Shown here one piece after another: positions 54,282 through 64,000 of a stretch of 64,000 bases of DNA. Under the pieces are notes generated by a model. The model made no database searches. It was not told the origin of the DNA and worked only from the letters and a program-made list of their open reading frames with translations. The number at the start of each line of letters is the position of its first letter. Within the stretch, counting starts at the first letter, position 1. Made by a program: the position numbers and the translations under genes. Source of the stretch: Lepidodermella squamata (Eukaryota > Gastrotricha); NCBI GenBank assembly GCA_047495785.1, contig JBLDXI010000085.1:1-64000 (forward strand). The letters are read 5' to 3'.

Positions 54282-57200
54282 ATGCTCCCAATGTCAGTCA
54301 TCGATGTTATTTTCGTCCTCCATGTAACAATAGCCTCAACGATTGCTATACTATGCTACACGTGCACTGATAAGGCGGCCAATTGTTACAAGGAGTGCGC
54401 CGAAGGGGTCGATTGCAGCCGATCGGCAACAGCGACTAATTGCAATTTCGAGGCTCAATTCTGCAAATTTCAATGGTCTGCTCTCACAGGTATTTTCTAT
54501 TCAAAAATATGAGCTCGGGGGCGATCATGAATAAATCCTGAAGCTGATGGACAAATGTGCTGTATTTCACGTCGCTGAGTTCAACGGACCATTTCTTGGC
54601 GGACCACACTAATCACCTCTTATATCCTAATCATGGATACCATCGAAGTGTGCCACTTGAGTGCCAAGTGCGGCAAGGTGTGGCGCATCTAATGAGATCA
54701 ATTATGACCCAAAATGGCATTCCATCTTAATAGGTGGTTGCTGTGAACAGAGCGGTCCGCTAAACCTGGGTCCGCTGAGTTCCAAAAACCCTGGCTTTGT
54801 TGAACTCGGCGGACCCAATTTAGCGGACCGAATCAAGTTGTAGTACTTGGATGTTTGCAACCGCATGAGTGAGGCTAATTAGCTCAGGTGTGCATAGTAG
54901 GTCATTGGATGGCACTTTTCAGGGGCAATCGACTAATCCTATGGCACACCTCCAACCTAGTCCGAAACACTGGTCCGCTAAAATTTGGTCCGTTGAACTC
55001 AGCGACGTCTGTATTTCCCAAAATTACGAATTAAATTTAATTAAATTTTAAACTTGAAACTTGTTGCGAAACCTCTTAGAATTGGCAAAACAGGTGGCTA
55101 AATTTGTAATTTCTTCCTCGATAATGTGGCCTCAATTTGAAGAGGTGTTGGGGCACGTTTTAATGGAAATTCTTCAAAAAATTTTGTTCCGCACGTAATT
55201 TTGGGAAATACAGCAACAAATGTTTTCCATCCCTTGCCTGATTCATGATTCATGATTCCTGGCCGAGCTGGGGACGATGATAAGCCCCTAATAATCGCAG
55301 ATAGGATGAGCTTTGCAATTGTCTGTGTATAAATTCTAAGTGCGAACTTTCCAACAGATGTAACTGTTCTAAGTTGCGCTACGTCAAGTGATTGCCCAGC
55401 AGAACAAGAAGAGCCAAATATTGGTGAAAATGGCGGTAGCACAAGGGACGTTACCTTATGTTGCGATTATGACGGATGCAACAGCGTTGGTTAGTTGTAT
55501 TTTTTTAGTCATAACATATGGGAAATACTAATTTAAAATTAGCTTTTGTTCGAATTTTACACATTTTAAAACCAGAAAACAAAAATATCAGTTCGGAAAT
55601 CGTCTACGTCACTTTTGAATATTTTGAAAAATGCTACCATACCTCGGACTATAATGTTATGATTTTCCTGCTAGCCGAGGCTTTATGCCTTGGAAAACCG
55701 TTATCTCAGCCCTGTCAAAACGATGGTTCTCAGGATCCAAAAAACTGTTCAAGGTGCCTTTGCCCTGATGGTCTAAGTGGTGATTTTTGCGAAATTGTGG
55801 ATCAATGCGGCGGCGTGGTTGATGTAACTCCATGCAGCTACGTCTCCGTCAAGTCCCCTGGCTATCCAGGCTACTACAATAGAAATTCCCTCTGCGTCTG
55901 GCAGATTCGAGCGGTGATTTGATGTCTTTTTCACTTAACGTTTAACTATCTTATTCCCTTTCAGCCGATGGGAACCGGTTTGGTTGTTGCCTTTGAAACG
56001 ACACCGGATTTACCTGTCTATGGATTAGGTAAATCAGCGCAGGGTAAAAATTGATGCTTTTGAAGTTCCTTTGGCTTAGATAAAACTAGCTGTGACGAGT
56101 ATGTTGCAATCCTGCATACGACAAGTGATCAAGTAATGTGAGTTATCTCTTCAATTTTAAATATTACGCTATATTTGTTTGTATAATATGACAGGGTTTG
56201 CGCAGCCAGTATTACGAGCGGTCGAGTTTATTCAACAGACGCCGGTGAAGCCTATGTCTCATTCAAGACTTCGGGCGCTTCAAACCATGACTCTCGTTTC
56301 GAGCTGAAAATCTATGCAACTTGCCCGGGTACTACTGCAAGCTCGCTGACTAAAGAGTGCCGCATAACGGACAGCGGTCGCGACTACGAGGGCCTGGGTA
56401 TTACACAGACATCCAATGGCGATGCATGCATGGCTTGGACCAGTGTTCCAAATGTTGATGATTTACAGCTGCCAAGGGGTGACGCTAAGGCAGCGTCAAA
56501 TGCATGCCGAGCTATTAATGGAGATTTATCTATGTGTTTTATCACTCCTAAATCATTCAATGTTTGCCCGCTTGCTGAAAAATGCCCGTCAGGTAAATTG
56601 ATATGTCATTACTTATTAATTGTAATTTTCTAATAACTGAATCGAAGTTTTGTGAATCAACCAAAATTAGGCTACTTGAAAATTTACCTCATGCTACCAA
56701 AAGGAATTAAAGGGGAATTAAAAGCCACTAGCACTTTTTGATTGATTAATTGGCGGAATGTCTCGTACATTTACTTCAGATTTTAGGGTTAGGGCTAGGT
56801 ATGGTTAAGGATAGGGTTAGAGTTGGGGTTGGGCTAGGGGTCGGAACGCACGAATATCAGGTATTTTATTTCTCCATGTGTACGAGCAGCGAAAATCTCG
56901 GACATAAACATGTGTGCGACAGTCCTCCGATTGTTCTCGTGACCCAAAAATTATCTGGCACTGGGGAACATTTTAAAAAAGTGAAAGCGTACAATTTCTT
57001 CAACTTGTTTTCGACTTCTCGATTTTTTGGCCTTGGGGTACGATACCTCATTCCCCCCGTACTTCGCACACTGTTCAGCTGGTATTTTCGTGAAAAACGG
57101 AAAATTTCATAGTTCATACTTCGCTTCGAACTTCAATCAAGACCAATTTCAAAATTGTAAATCGTGGCGAATTTGACTTTAAGAAGGATGATAAAGGCTG

Positions 57201-58782
57201 GCTTCAGGCTTTGGAAGAAGATTCTGGAAGAATTCTGCGAGCGAAGAAAGCAAATTATTGGCGATTTTATTTAGCTAAAAATGACTAAAATCGACCGCCC
57301 TCACAAAGTGTCTAAACATGCGCTGAATACTACCCATACCCCTAGTTTAACGGTTTAAATTATAAGGAATATCATTCGGTGTCTTTCACTGAGCGTGGTC
57401 CAGTGGCGAAAACTCATCATCCATTAATTAATTGGTTCACATTTGATTAGCGTTCTGCACCAATGCCTGTCAAAACGGCGGAACATGCGTGGGCCTAAAT
57501 GTTTGCAATTGCTCTGCCGGCTGGACCGGTCCCACTTGCTCGACAAGTAAGTACACGCGTCAAGTGTTGTTACCAGAAATTGGGAATTTCGTTTTTCTAT
57601 CTATCTATTCAGGTGGGCCTTGGGTAAGGTGTTTTTTGAGAAGTAGTGACGATTTCTCCAGATGCCGCTTGTCAATCCCCAATGGCTGTGCTGATTTCGA
57701 ATATCAGGTCTTACATTACAATCAAATTCACAATGGTTCTCATCAAATCTTCATTTTATTTAGGCCGGTAAAATCTACTCATCTTATGAATCCTGCGATA
57801 AATCCGTAAATGGCTAATTATTAATCCAAGCTAAACATTACTTGAAAACAATATAGGATGTGAACTATTGCTTCTCATCACGTGACGCTAGTTTCCAATG
57901 CCGCCTAGGTGATTGCTTCAGTGGTGAGAAACAGGTATGTTGATTGATCACCCTGTTCGTTCATTCCCATGAAAACCACTCTTCAGGTCATGAAGTTCTC
58001 TTCTAAATCTCGATTATCGGAAAATTTGTCACTTTGCCGTAATTTGGCAACTCCGGTAATATATTCCCTTTCAACGACAAAATTCCCATTAAATTTCGCA
58101 AATTCAAGATGAAATTCTATCGATGTTACAACTCGGAAGCGTCTAAAGCTGCTTGTCGACCTGTTTCGCTAGGTGGTTGCCTGCAAAATGAGGTATTTCC
58201 AGCGCCTTTTACCACGCTTCTTTATCAGGAATTTGAGTTAGGCCCAATCTGGAGGTTATCTTAATCGAGCAAGTTGCATTAATGGTGAGTGGGGTTACGG
58301 CTGATTGTTTTTCAGTAGTTACTAAAGATTTACTTTCAGGAACGAATTCCAACCCGCTTTTGGTCCGCTGCTACAAAACATCGAACGGAAATTTTGTAAC
58401 CTGCCGACCTGTTTGCCTCAGTGGCGAAATTCCTGTAACAACTGCACATTATTTTCGATGGTCGTCACTCTCTAAAATTTGTATAGCGTTCTCCGCCGTA
58501 CATCTTCGACAAGATGGGTCTTTGTTTGAAAGGGGTTGGCTTTTCCATAACTCTCTGCTTTCTCCAAGCTAATTTCCGTTTTCGAAGGGTGCTAGGCTGT
58601 GTAAGCTTAACAAGGGACGGAAATTTTGCGCTGAAACTAATGTATCCTGCAAAAATCAGGTATGTTTTATCGGCACATTTTTTTCCGTTTTGCCTCTGAA
58701 ACTTCACTTACAGGTCAAAATTTTTGGCACATCGAACTCTTACGCCGAAAACTTAGCCGCCTGCAGAGCCTCTAATATCTGA
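54282..58782 (+). CDS. Secreted LU-EGF-CUB-kringle-like-EGF protein with cysteine-module tail
   Basis: Exons traced by GT-AG sites and phase. The first (54,282-54,490) has a signal peptide and ILCYTCTDKAANCYKEC; the second (ends about 55,493) has DVTVLSCATSSDC and LCCDYDGCNS, together a Ly6/uPAR three-finger domain. Exon 55,669-55,916 has an EGF-like domain (CQNDGSQ...CLCPDGLSGDFC) and a CUB start (CGGVVDV, SPGYPGYYNRNSLCVWQI). CUB continues in two small exons and 56,195-56,595, which then has a kringle-like block (CRITDSGRDYEGLG, ACMAWTSVPN, CRAINGDLSMCF, CPLAEKC). Exon 57,448-57,550 is EGF (CTNACQNGGTCVG). One-motif exons follow: CFLRSSDDFSRCRLSIPNGC, CFSSRDASFQCRLGDC, CYNSEASKAACRPVSLGGC, CYKTSNGNFVTCRPVC, CKLNKGRKFCAETNVSC; stop 58,780-58,782. 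Some small-exon joins remain uncertain. Confidence 0.7.
54569..55008. mobile_element. MULE-like MITE (440 bp, 9-bp TSD CTGTATTTC)
   Basis: Inverted ends ACGTCGCTGAGTTCAACGGA and its inverse TCCGTTGAACTCAGCGACGT. Perfect 9-bp direct repeats CTGTATTTC at 54,560-54,568 and 55,009-55,017. A 9-bp duplication is typical of Mutator-like elements. GCGGACC/GGTCCGC motifs recur inside (near 54,600, 54,750, 54,825, 54,973). No transposase. It sits in the intron that splits the Ly6/uPAR domain. Confidence 0.85.
55090..55262. mobile_element. hAT-type MITE, degenerate copy
   Basis: Diverged match to the interior of the CAGTGTGCGA family: TCAATTTGAAGAGG..., GCACGTTTTAATGGAAA, GGAAATACAGCAACAAA, TTTTCCATCCCTTG. 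Terminal repeats are gone. In the same intron as the MULE-like element. Confidence 0.6.
56640..57440. other. Large intron between kringle-like and EGF exons
   Basis: Contains a degenerate TTAGGG-rich run (next entry) and an ORF at 56,750-57,112 with no recognisable domain. GTGGTCCAGTGGCGAAAA near 57,397 is shared with copy 3 at 43,481. Confidence 0.4.
56783..56842 (+). repeat. Degenerate interstitial telomere-like repeat
   Basis: TTTTAGGGTTAGGGCTAGG followed by GGATAGGGTTAGAGTTGGGG and TTGGGCTAGGGG: variants of TTAGGG, the common animal telomere unit, on the plus strand. Too short and degenerate to be a chromosome end. Confidence 0.5.
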
Positions 58783-59570
58783 ATGGGCTTTCTCTGAGAT
58801 ATTATCTCCTCGTTTCGGGATCTGTGATTTGCCATAACTGCGATTGTTAAACTCTGTTCAAAGCTTATCTTCAAGAGAGATTCAATAAACTTTGGCGATA
58901 TCATTTGGTTTTTGGAAAACGGTTCTTTGGTAAAGTCACAATCATTCAAACTCGAAATGTGTAGACATTTATCAGATTTATTCAGCGAGAAATAAAGGAA
59001 TAATCTAATGACTAGCCTCAGACAAACAGATAATAATTCAGGTATAGTGTTAAGAAGTGTTAAGCTTTCAATAGTTTTTCATTGTTCAAGCAATAATCTC
59101 TAAACTGTGAATGATTTTTCGAATAAAATCATGAAATTTCTTCGAAATTGGTCCAAGCACATGACTTTACTTGGCGGTGATAATTATTGGCAATTTCTTT
59201 CACCATGGGCGAATTATCTGCGTAAAAAAACGTAACTCATGAATCGACTATTTTTGGCTTCGTGAAATTTCACGTCGTTATCGAACCACAACACTGCCTC
59301 GGCCCAGTGAGTAGGAGTAATTTTCCGAACCAAACAAAAATCCTTCTTGTTCACGTTGCCATCGGCGCGCGATCGTGAGACCAAGACACCAGCATCACAT
59401 CCATTACTAACATCACATCGGACAAGTCTCGTTATTATTAATTGCTTCAATTGCGTTATTTGCCGACGGCAGACCGGATGCGACACCCTCGAAAAACGTG
59501 CGAGAAAGAGGGTCATTTACAGTGGCCTCGAACCACGTGAGAAAAGAGGCGATTACAGGTTACCGGATAC
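58783..59570. other. 3' flank of the LU-CUB gene, nothing clear
   Basis: AT-rich with short ORFs only. AATAAA occurs at 58,992 and could serve as a poly(A) signal (AATAAAGG). Confidence 0.3.
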
Positions 59571-59576
59571 TGTCAT

Positions 59577-59763
59577 GATATCGTTAGCGGCGCGCCAAAA
59601 CAACCACTTAGATGATTCATTCGATCGTACTTGAAGTCGCCGAACGTAATGATAAAGTACGATAGGCCATTTGAGCACTGATTTTTTCCTACTCTCGATC
59701 GTACTATCCATATAAAATCTATAAATAGTAAAGTGGTTGTTTTGGCGCGCCGCTAACGATATC
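59577..59763. mobile_element. 187-bp foldback element with perfect 33-bp inverted repeats
   Basis: GATATCGTTAGCGGCGCGCC continuing to ACCACTT at the left is matched base for base by its inverse at 59,731-59,763. The interior is AT-rich and non-coding. The target duplication is not evident, so the superfamily is unassigned. The GC-rich tips with GGCGCGCC stand out from the surroundings. Confidence 0.8.
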
Positions 59764-60628
59764 ACGAACATGATTTTGCCAATAAATAAAATTGGGCGGT
59801 GTTTAACCCATCGCAGGGCGGCTTTGTTTACTTTTAGGGCGCGCCTCTTCAAAAGGAGGGCGCGCTATTATGGCTATTATTAAATAAGGGCTGAGATTAA
59901 ACGAGGGCGAACTTTTACCTTTTGGGGCGACAGATTTTATTTAACCGAATATAATATATATTATGCCCTATTTTTTTAATTTAATCTACACTGTAAAAAA
60001 TTGCTGGGTTTTTAGACCGGCTTTTAAGACTGGCTCGAGCTAATTAATCCAGAAATGAGTGAATTAATAAGCCGATTTTGAGAATCGGGATTTTTAACCT
60101 TTCTGATGTTTGCGGATTAAAAAACCGCTTTATAATTCAGGAAATTATATCGGAAGAAATAAATGAATTAAAAAGAAAGAAAATAAAAATGAGGATTACG
60201 CCCCTGATTGTTACGTCATGAGCCACGAACTAGGACAAATTCGGAATGAACGGAACAGAGCAGCAGTATTTCAGTTTGCGGTTTTTTCGACACATCAATT
60301 TTGATGCACTTTTTTATCTCATTCGCTTCTCGATGTTGCTGCCATCCAGCGATCATCATTTTAACAGCAATTACCCAGATTACTTTCGAATGTTAACCCA
60401 ATTGAACCCTACGTCACTCAGATTCTTTAATTTTTGTTTTTATCTTTTCTAGCAATTTTAGTGGCTGTTAAACGCTGTATTTAAACGATTGTTCGAACTA
60501 CAGATTCGATGCCTGCTTATCAATTCCTGTTTCGGTTTGTTTCCTGGCGTTGCATATATTCACTTCTATGTGTTTCACCTTGTTTATACCTTTAATCATA
60601 GCTAACTAATCACCTAACCCCTTAAACT

Positions 60629-60652
60629 AACTCAACCTCAACCTCAACCTCA
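60629..60652. repeat. AACCTC short tandem repeat
   Basis: AACTCAACCTCAACCTCAACCTC, about three and a half units, then a poly-A run. Confidence 0.8.
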
Positions 60653-60712
60653 AAAAAATTGATCAAATTTTTCAAGTTCGACTTGAATTTTTTTGCAGTC
60701 GCTTTCTCACAG

Positions 60713-61081
60713 CGCAAATGTTCGCCTGGCCAAACTAACACCTGACGGAATTCTCAGTAAGTTTCTACAAGCTTCAATGAAGATAAGTTAAGACTGTTTT
60801 TTATTTTTCGTTCAGATCTTCGCGATGTTTTGAGACTTCGATGTCGCTACGCTCCGATGTGGGCTATATTGTTGGACCAAATCTTCGTGGGCAATTGCGA
60901 AATTTCAACGACGCATCGTTCCAAAGCACGTTACAGAGGCGATTCACGCTTTGGTCAGAGGCGCAGCAAAATGCACACGGCCTATACGGTTAGTAGGTCC
61001 CTATTTTGCGGAAATTTGCAAGTATTGAAACGCTTTCTGTTTCTAGATGCAGCGTATGAAAAACGAGCAGTTTATGACTAA
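60713..61081 (+). CDS. Unrecognised spliced ORF inside the TA-flanked element
   Basis: Signals suggest exons near 60,698-60,757 (SLSHSANVRLAKLTPDGIL), 60,816-60,988 and 61,047-61,081, with gtaagt, ttcgttcag, gttagt and ttctag splice sites. In one frame the middle exon gives YIVGPNLRGQLRNFNDASFQ and LWSEAQQNAHGLY, joining DAAYEKRAVYD and stop at 61,079-61,081. Another frame of the middle exon (LRLRCRYAPMWAILLDQIF) is also open and agrees in phase with the first exon; I cannot choose between them. No domain was recognised. It might be a captured host fragment or a remnant transposase. Confidence 0.3.
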
Positions 61082-62149
61082 AGCCAATCGTTCTACTCAA
61101 GCGCCAGAAAATAGCTGACACAATTTCATTCGCAAGAAGTTCTGCATCGTCTCAATCAAAATTCGAAACAACCCATTTTACTGCCATTACGCAAGTTGCT
61201 GATTGCGTTGGGGAAGTTATTTAAATGCTGGGTCAGAGCGATTCACAGTTGCGCTTTTCGCCGGTGGCATGTTGGCTGTTAGCTCTATCATTAGTGCCGG
61301 ATGGCTCGTGGTTCGAATTTCACCAAATTTCACGACTTCGGATACTGATCAATTGTTTTGAAGAAAGCTGTAAACTAATGGATTCAAAGACAGCGATGAA
61401 AACAAAGGCTATTATTGATTATCAGCTGATTAGAATATGCGCGTTATACTGAATTATATATCTCTGTGGCGTTGAAATTTATAAGATTATGTTTGGTGAA
61501 TAAAAACCAAGAATGTTCAATGTTGGCTTTTCAAAGAAATGAAATAGCACGAACGAGTGGGGGCTGCGGGTCAGGTTATTTAATGGCTAAAAATCCGATT
61601 TTTAACCTCGATTTGGTTGAGATAAAAATCAGCTAAAAAGACTGGTCTTAAAAGCGGTTTTTAATTCAGTATTATTGCATTTAATAATTAAATAATCAAG
61701 CAGCTTTTTAACTCTTAAATAATTAAGTAGTCTAATTAATTCGAGATGAATTACTTTTCCAGTCTAATTAGAAGGCCGGGACGGGCCTTATTAGATTAAA
61801 TTTGGCTGTAGTCGAAGGTTCTAAAAAGCCGCTAAAAACCTTGAAATTTTTTACAGTGTACTCATTGATTCGGGAATTTGGCAGCTGTAATATGATTTCT
61901 TGAATTGATCCGATAAATCGATTTCTAAATTGTTTTTTTTATAAATATTACAGATGACTTTTAGTTTACCTGATTGTTTACTGACTAAAATATATGCAAT
62001 AAGCACGTAAAATTTTTGAAATATTTTGAAATAAAATTTTGGAATCTCCTAATTCACCTTCGGATTGAAAATCAAACCTTTTTTAATCAGGAATAATTTT
62101 TAATCCTCAAAAACATGGCTTTTTCCAAAATTATATATAATATGAAGGG

Positions 62150-62193
62150 TATATGGGTTTATAATCGCCTGAAGGCGAATTTAAACCCATATA
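62150..62193. repeat. Near-perfect palindrome
   Basis: ATATGGGTTTATAATCGCC, spacer TGAA, then GGCGAATTTAAACCCATAT. It can form a hairpin of about 19 bp with few mismatches. It adjoins the next inverted-repeat element. Confidence 0.75.
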
Positions 62194-62206
62194 ACCTGAA
62201 TGCCTT

Positions 62207-62683
62207 CCGTATATGTGTGTTATCCGGGTCGTATCGTAAAATGTTCAGGGTTACTAGGTATGGTACACTCGCTGAATTTCTATTGCTTTAATTTGAAATA
62301 AAAAATCCAACTCAAAAAATCATTTAATTTGTTTCTTGCTCATTTTATTCTCGCATTCTTCATTTTGCGAGTTTTTGGTTTGTTTTTCACATCGAATTTC
62401 CCGCATTTCTCGCATGCTCAACAAATTGCTGCTACTGAATCACAAAATTGGGCTCTCGAATTCAAGGTGGTTCTGCTCGGCTGGCTTAGGATGGCTATAT
62501 CAATGCGACTGTCACGAGGCCTTCAACACCTCGGTTTGTAGAGCTGCTTCAAAATCGAAGAAGAACACGATCGACGAAATCTTGAACGATTGCTTGGCGG
62601 GCATTTTTTGATATAAAAATATATAATTCGGCCATTAAGAAGGCATATTTTACGATACGGTCCGGATAACCTATCATATACGG
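62207..62683. mobile_element. Inverted-repeat element (477 bp) with CCGTATATG ends
   Basis: Left arm 62,207-62,242 (CCGTATATG...GTATCGTAAAAT) and right arm 62,645-62,683 (ATTTTACGATACGG...CATATACGG) are inverse copies with a few differences, sharing GGTTATCCGG/GTTATCCGG. No clean target duplication was read. The interior holds a Cys-containing ORF. Confidence 0.6.
62336..62611 (+). CDS. Unrecognised Cys-containing ORF inside an inverted-repeat element
   Basis: The C-terminal half looks protein-like: FCSAGLGWLYQCDCHEAFNT, SVCRAASKSKKNTIDEILND, CLAGIF and stop. The N-terminal half may be intron. Five cysteines in about 45 residues suggest a secreted disulfide-rich piece. No family was recognised; it could be a last exon captured by the element. 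Confidence 0.3.
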   Translation: MLILFSHSSFCEFLVCFSHRISRISRMLNKLLLLNHKIGLSNSRWFCSAGLGWLYQCDCHEAFNTSVCRAASKSKKNTIDEILNDCLAGIF

Positions 62684-62689
62684 TATACT

Positions 62690-64000
62690 TCCATCAACTG
62701 TATTAATGTTCAAAATAATAATTCAATAGTTGAAAATATAAATAATATTTTTCATAAGCGACATGACCTGGCTCATTAAATTCACGTTGACCTCTCGCAT
62801 CGACGGTTTATTTCTATCAAAATGTTTCCGCAATTATTATAGCAATTTGCCCATGAAATCGAATAAGGCGTATGAGGCGGTTATATCTTCGACTTTTAAC
62901 GTTGACATGTCTCGGCAATTTTCCATGGCAAAGAAGTGCTGACTCATTGCGGTAATAACACACACAAGCACATACAAGCGCGCTCCTTAATATTTTGTTT
63001 GTTTTATTATTAACAGCAAAAATTGTTTACTCACCCTGCTGCTGCTGCTGATGGCACCGGGCGCCGCCGTGTTTGATGAGGGTGACTAAAACGGGTGCAC
63101 TCTGGTGTTACGCCGCGCACTTGAACCAGCCGCGCGGGCTGTTGCACAACTGATGCCAATCGCTAGTAGAGAGCCTTCTTGCCTGTGATCACATGAGCAA
63201 ACAAACCATTTTGCCCCATTTTCGTTGAATAGGTCATAATGATAACATCATCAGGCCGCGGTAATAGCCACAGCAAAAAGTCATTTCCGATGGCTCATTT
63301 GCGGCATTAATTAACGATTATCGTGAATTTCAACGATTTTCAATGCCAATGTAAATTTTCCAATATTATTATTATTTTTTTTAATTTTCCGAATTTTTAG
63401 GACATTTGAATCTATTTCACTGTCACTCATTATAGATTTTAGGAATTTTTTATCAAATTACTCGGAATTATTTGTGAAATGAATCGGAGCTGAAAGTTTT
63501 CTGGCTTTTCAACGAAGCTGAATTTTGAATGATTAATATGGATTATCAAACAAATTTTCAGAATTTAGTGTTGCCACCCGGAAGGTGTGGACTGGGCTCT
63601 TATTGATCCTTTTTTTAAGGGAAATTTCTTGGCCTGATTAAAGCTGATTTTTGGCTAGTCAAGCTAGATTTTATGAGCTGAGCACACTTCTATCTCTATT
63701 TAGTTTGGGAAATTTCGAAAAATTAAAATGGAACCTATCTTTTTGAATACCTCGAATTTTCCTATAAACCTGTATTGAATGTTCCAAAAAGGCTGAAATG
63801 AAATATATTTGGCTTAATTCTCAATTATTTACTGATTTCTTATTATTATTTTTATTTCATGACATTTCATGGCATCAATTTGCTCGGGTTTCTCAGTTTT
63901 GGTTTTGGTTTTTATCTAAAAAAAATTCTTATTTTCAATGTTCTCTCGTGTCAGTCTATTTTATTTATTTCTGCATAGAAATGAGGCGAAAGCGTGATTT
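62690..64000. other. AT-rich end of window
   Basis: No gene was supported. A short CTG run (CTGCTGCTGCTGCTG) near 63,041-63,055 lies in a small GC-rich patch to about 63,150. The remainder is AT-rich and featureless. Confidence 0.4.

Larger units (their letters stand above)
59989..61858. mobile_element. TA-flanked element, CACTGTAAAAAATT termini (1,870 bp)
   Basis: Left end CACTGTAAAAAATT, right end AATTTTTTACAGTG, each bordered by TA (59,987-59,988 and 61,859-61,860), as for Tc1/mariner-like elements. Subterminal phrases such as TTTTTAGACCGGCTTTTAAG are repeated in inverse near the right end. No transposase was recognised, but exon-like sequence lies inside (next entry). Confidence 0.65.

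Noticed and set aside
56750-57112. 120-codon ORF in the intron of the LU-CUB gene
   Set aside because: Its Gly/Val-rich start is the translated TTAGGG-like repeat; no domain or splice support.
59515-59545. GGTTCGAGGCC, another B-box-like match on the minus strand
   Set aside because: No A box or acceptor stem at the right distance.
1-64000. Bacterial or viral origin of the window
   Set aside because: GT-AG introns, animal domain architectures and dispersed eukaryotic transposons throughout; no operon structure or Shine-Dalgarno pattern.

Overview
The window reads as nuclear DNA of an invertebrate animal (metazoan). The evidence is the set of secreted or surface modules (laminin-G/ConA-like, EGF, PAN/apple, CUB, kringle-like, Ly6/uPAR three-finger), a class C (GABA-B-like) receptor, a NEK-like kinase, short GT-AG introns (about 40-110 bp) and a dense load of animal-type transposons. 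I cannot name the species; a compact-genome or early-branching animal is only a guess.

Layout. 0.4-6.2 kb: three minus-strand genes (LamG-EGF, GABA-B-like receptor, PAN/apple) and a pogo/Tigger-derived MITE. 6.6-16 kb: an ankyrin-repeat gene beside a NEK-like kinase, followed by a decayed duplicate of the ankyrin gene that carries a hAT-type MITE, a 133-bp triplication and a 5'-truncated retroelement insertion flanked by a 10-bp direct repeat. A fragment of a LamG gene (copy 0) lies between them. 16-20.6 kb: gene-poor repeats. 20.7-53.4 kb: a head-to-tail minus-strand array of three long copies of one secreted multi-exon gene family (copies 1-3). Each has a signal peptide, then a string of small exons carrying a three-cysteine motif, then two LamG-like domains. 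Copies 1 and 2 share their proximal upstream sequence. Copy 3 is wrecked: an autonomous PIF/Harbinger element (38,289-41,555) sits inside its second LamG exon, and an inverted non-autonomous Harbinger derivative (44,054-45,241) and a complete Ty3/Gypsy LTR retrotransposon (45,253-52,603) lie farther upstream in the gene. 54.3-58.8 kb: a plus-strand gene encoding a Ly6/uPAR domain, EGF, CUB, kringle-like domain, EGF and a run of one-exon cysteine motifs like those of the LamG array. 59-64 kb: inverted-repeat elements and AT-rich sequence with only weak exon-like ORFs.

The most interesting pattern is the short cysteine motif, roughly C-x(7-10)-C-x(3-7)-C with an aromatic residue usually three positions before the second Cys. 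It is encoded one per small exon and recurs in two otherwise different secreted gene families on opposite strands. I do not recognise it as a named domain. The transposons are well resolved because target-site duplications can be read directly: 8 bp for hAT-type MITEs, 9 bp for a MULE-like MITE, 3 bp for Harbinger, 5 bp for the Gypsy element and TA for two mariner/pogo-like elements.
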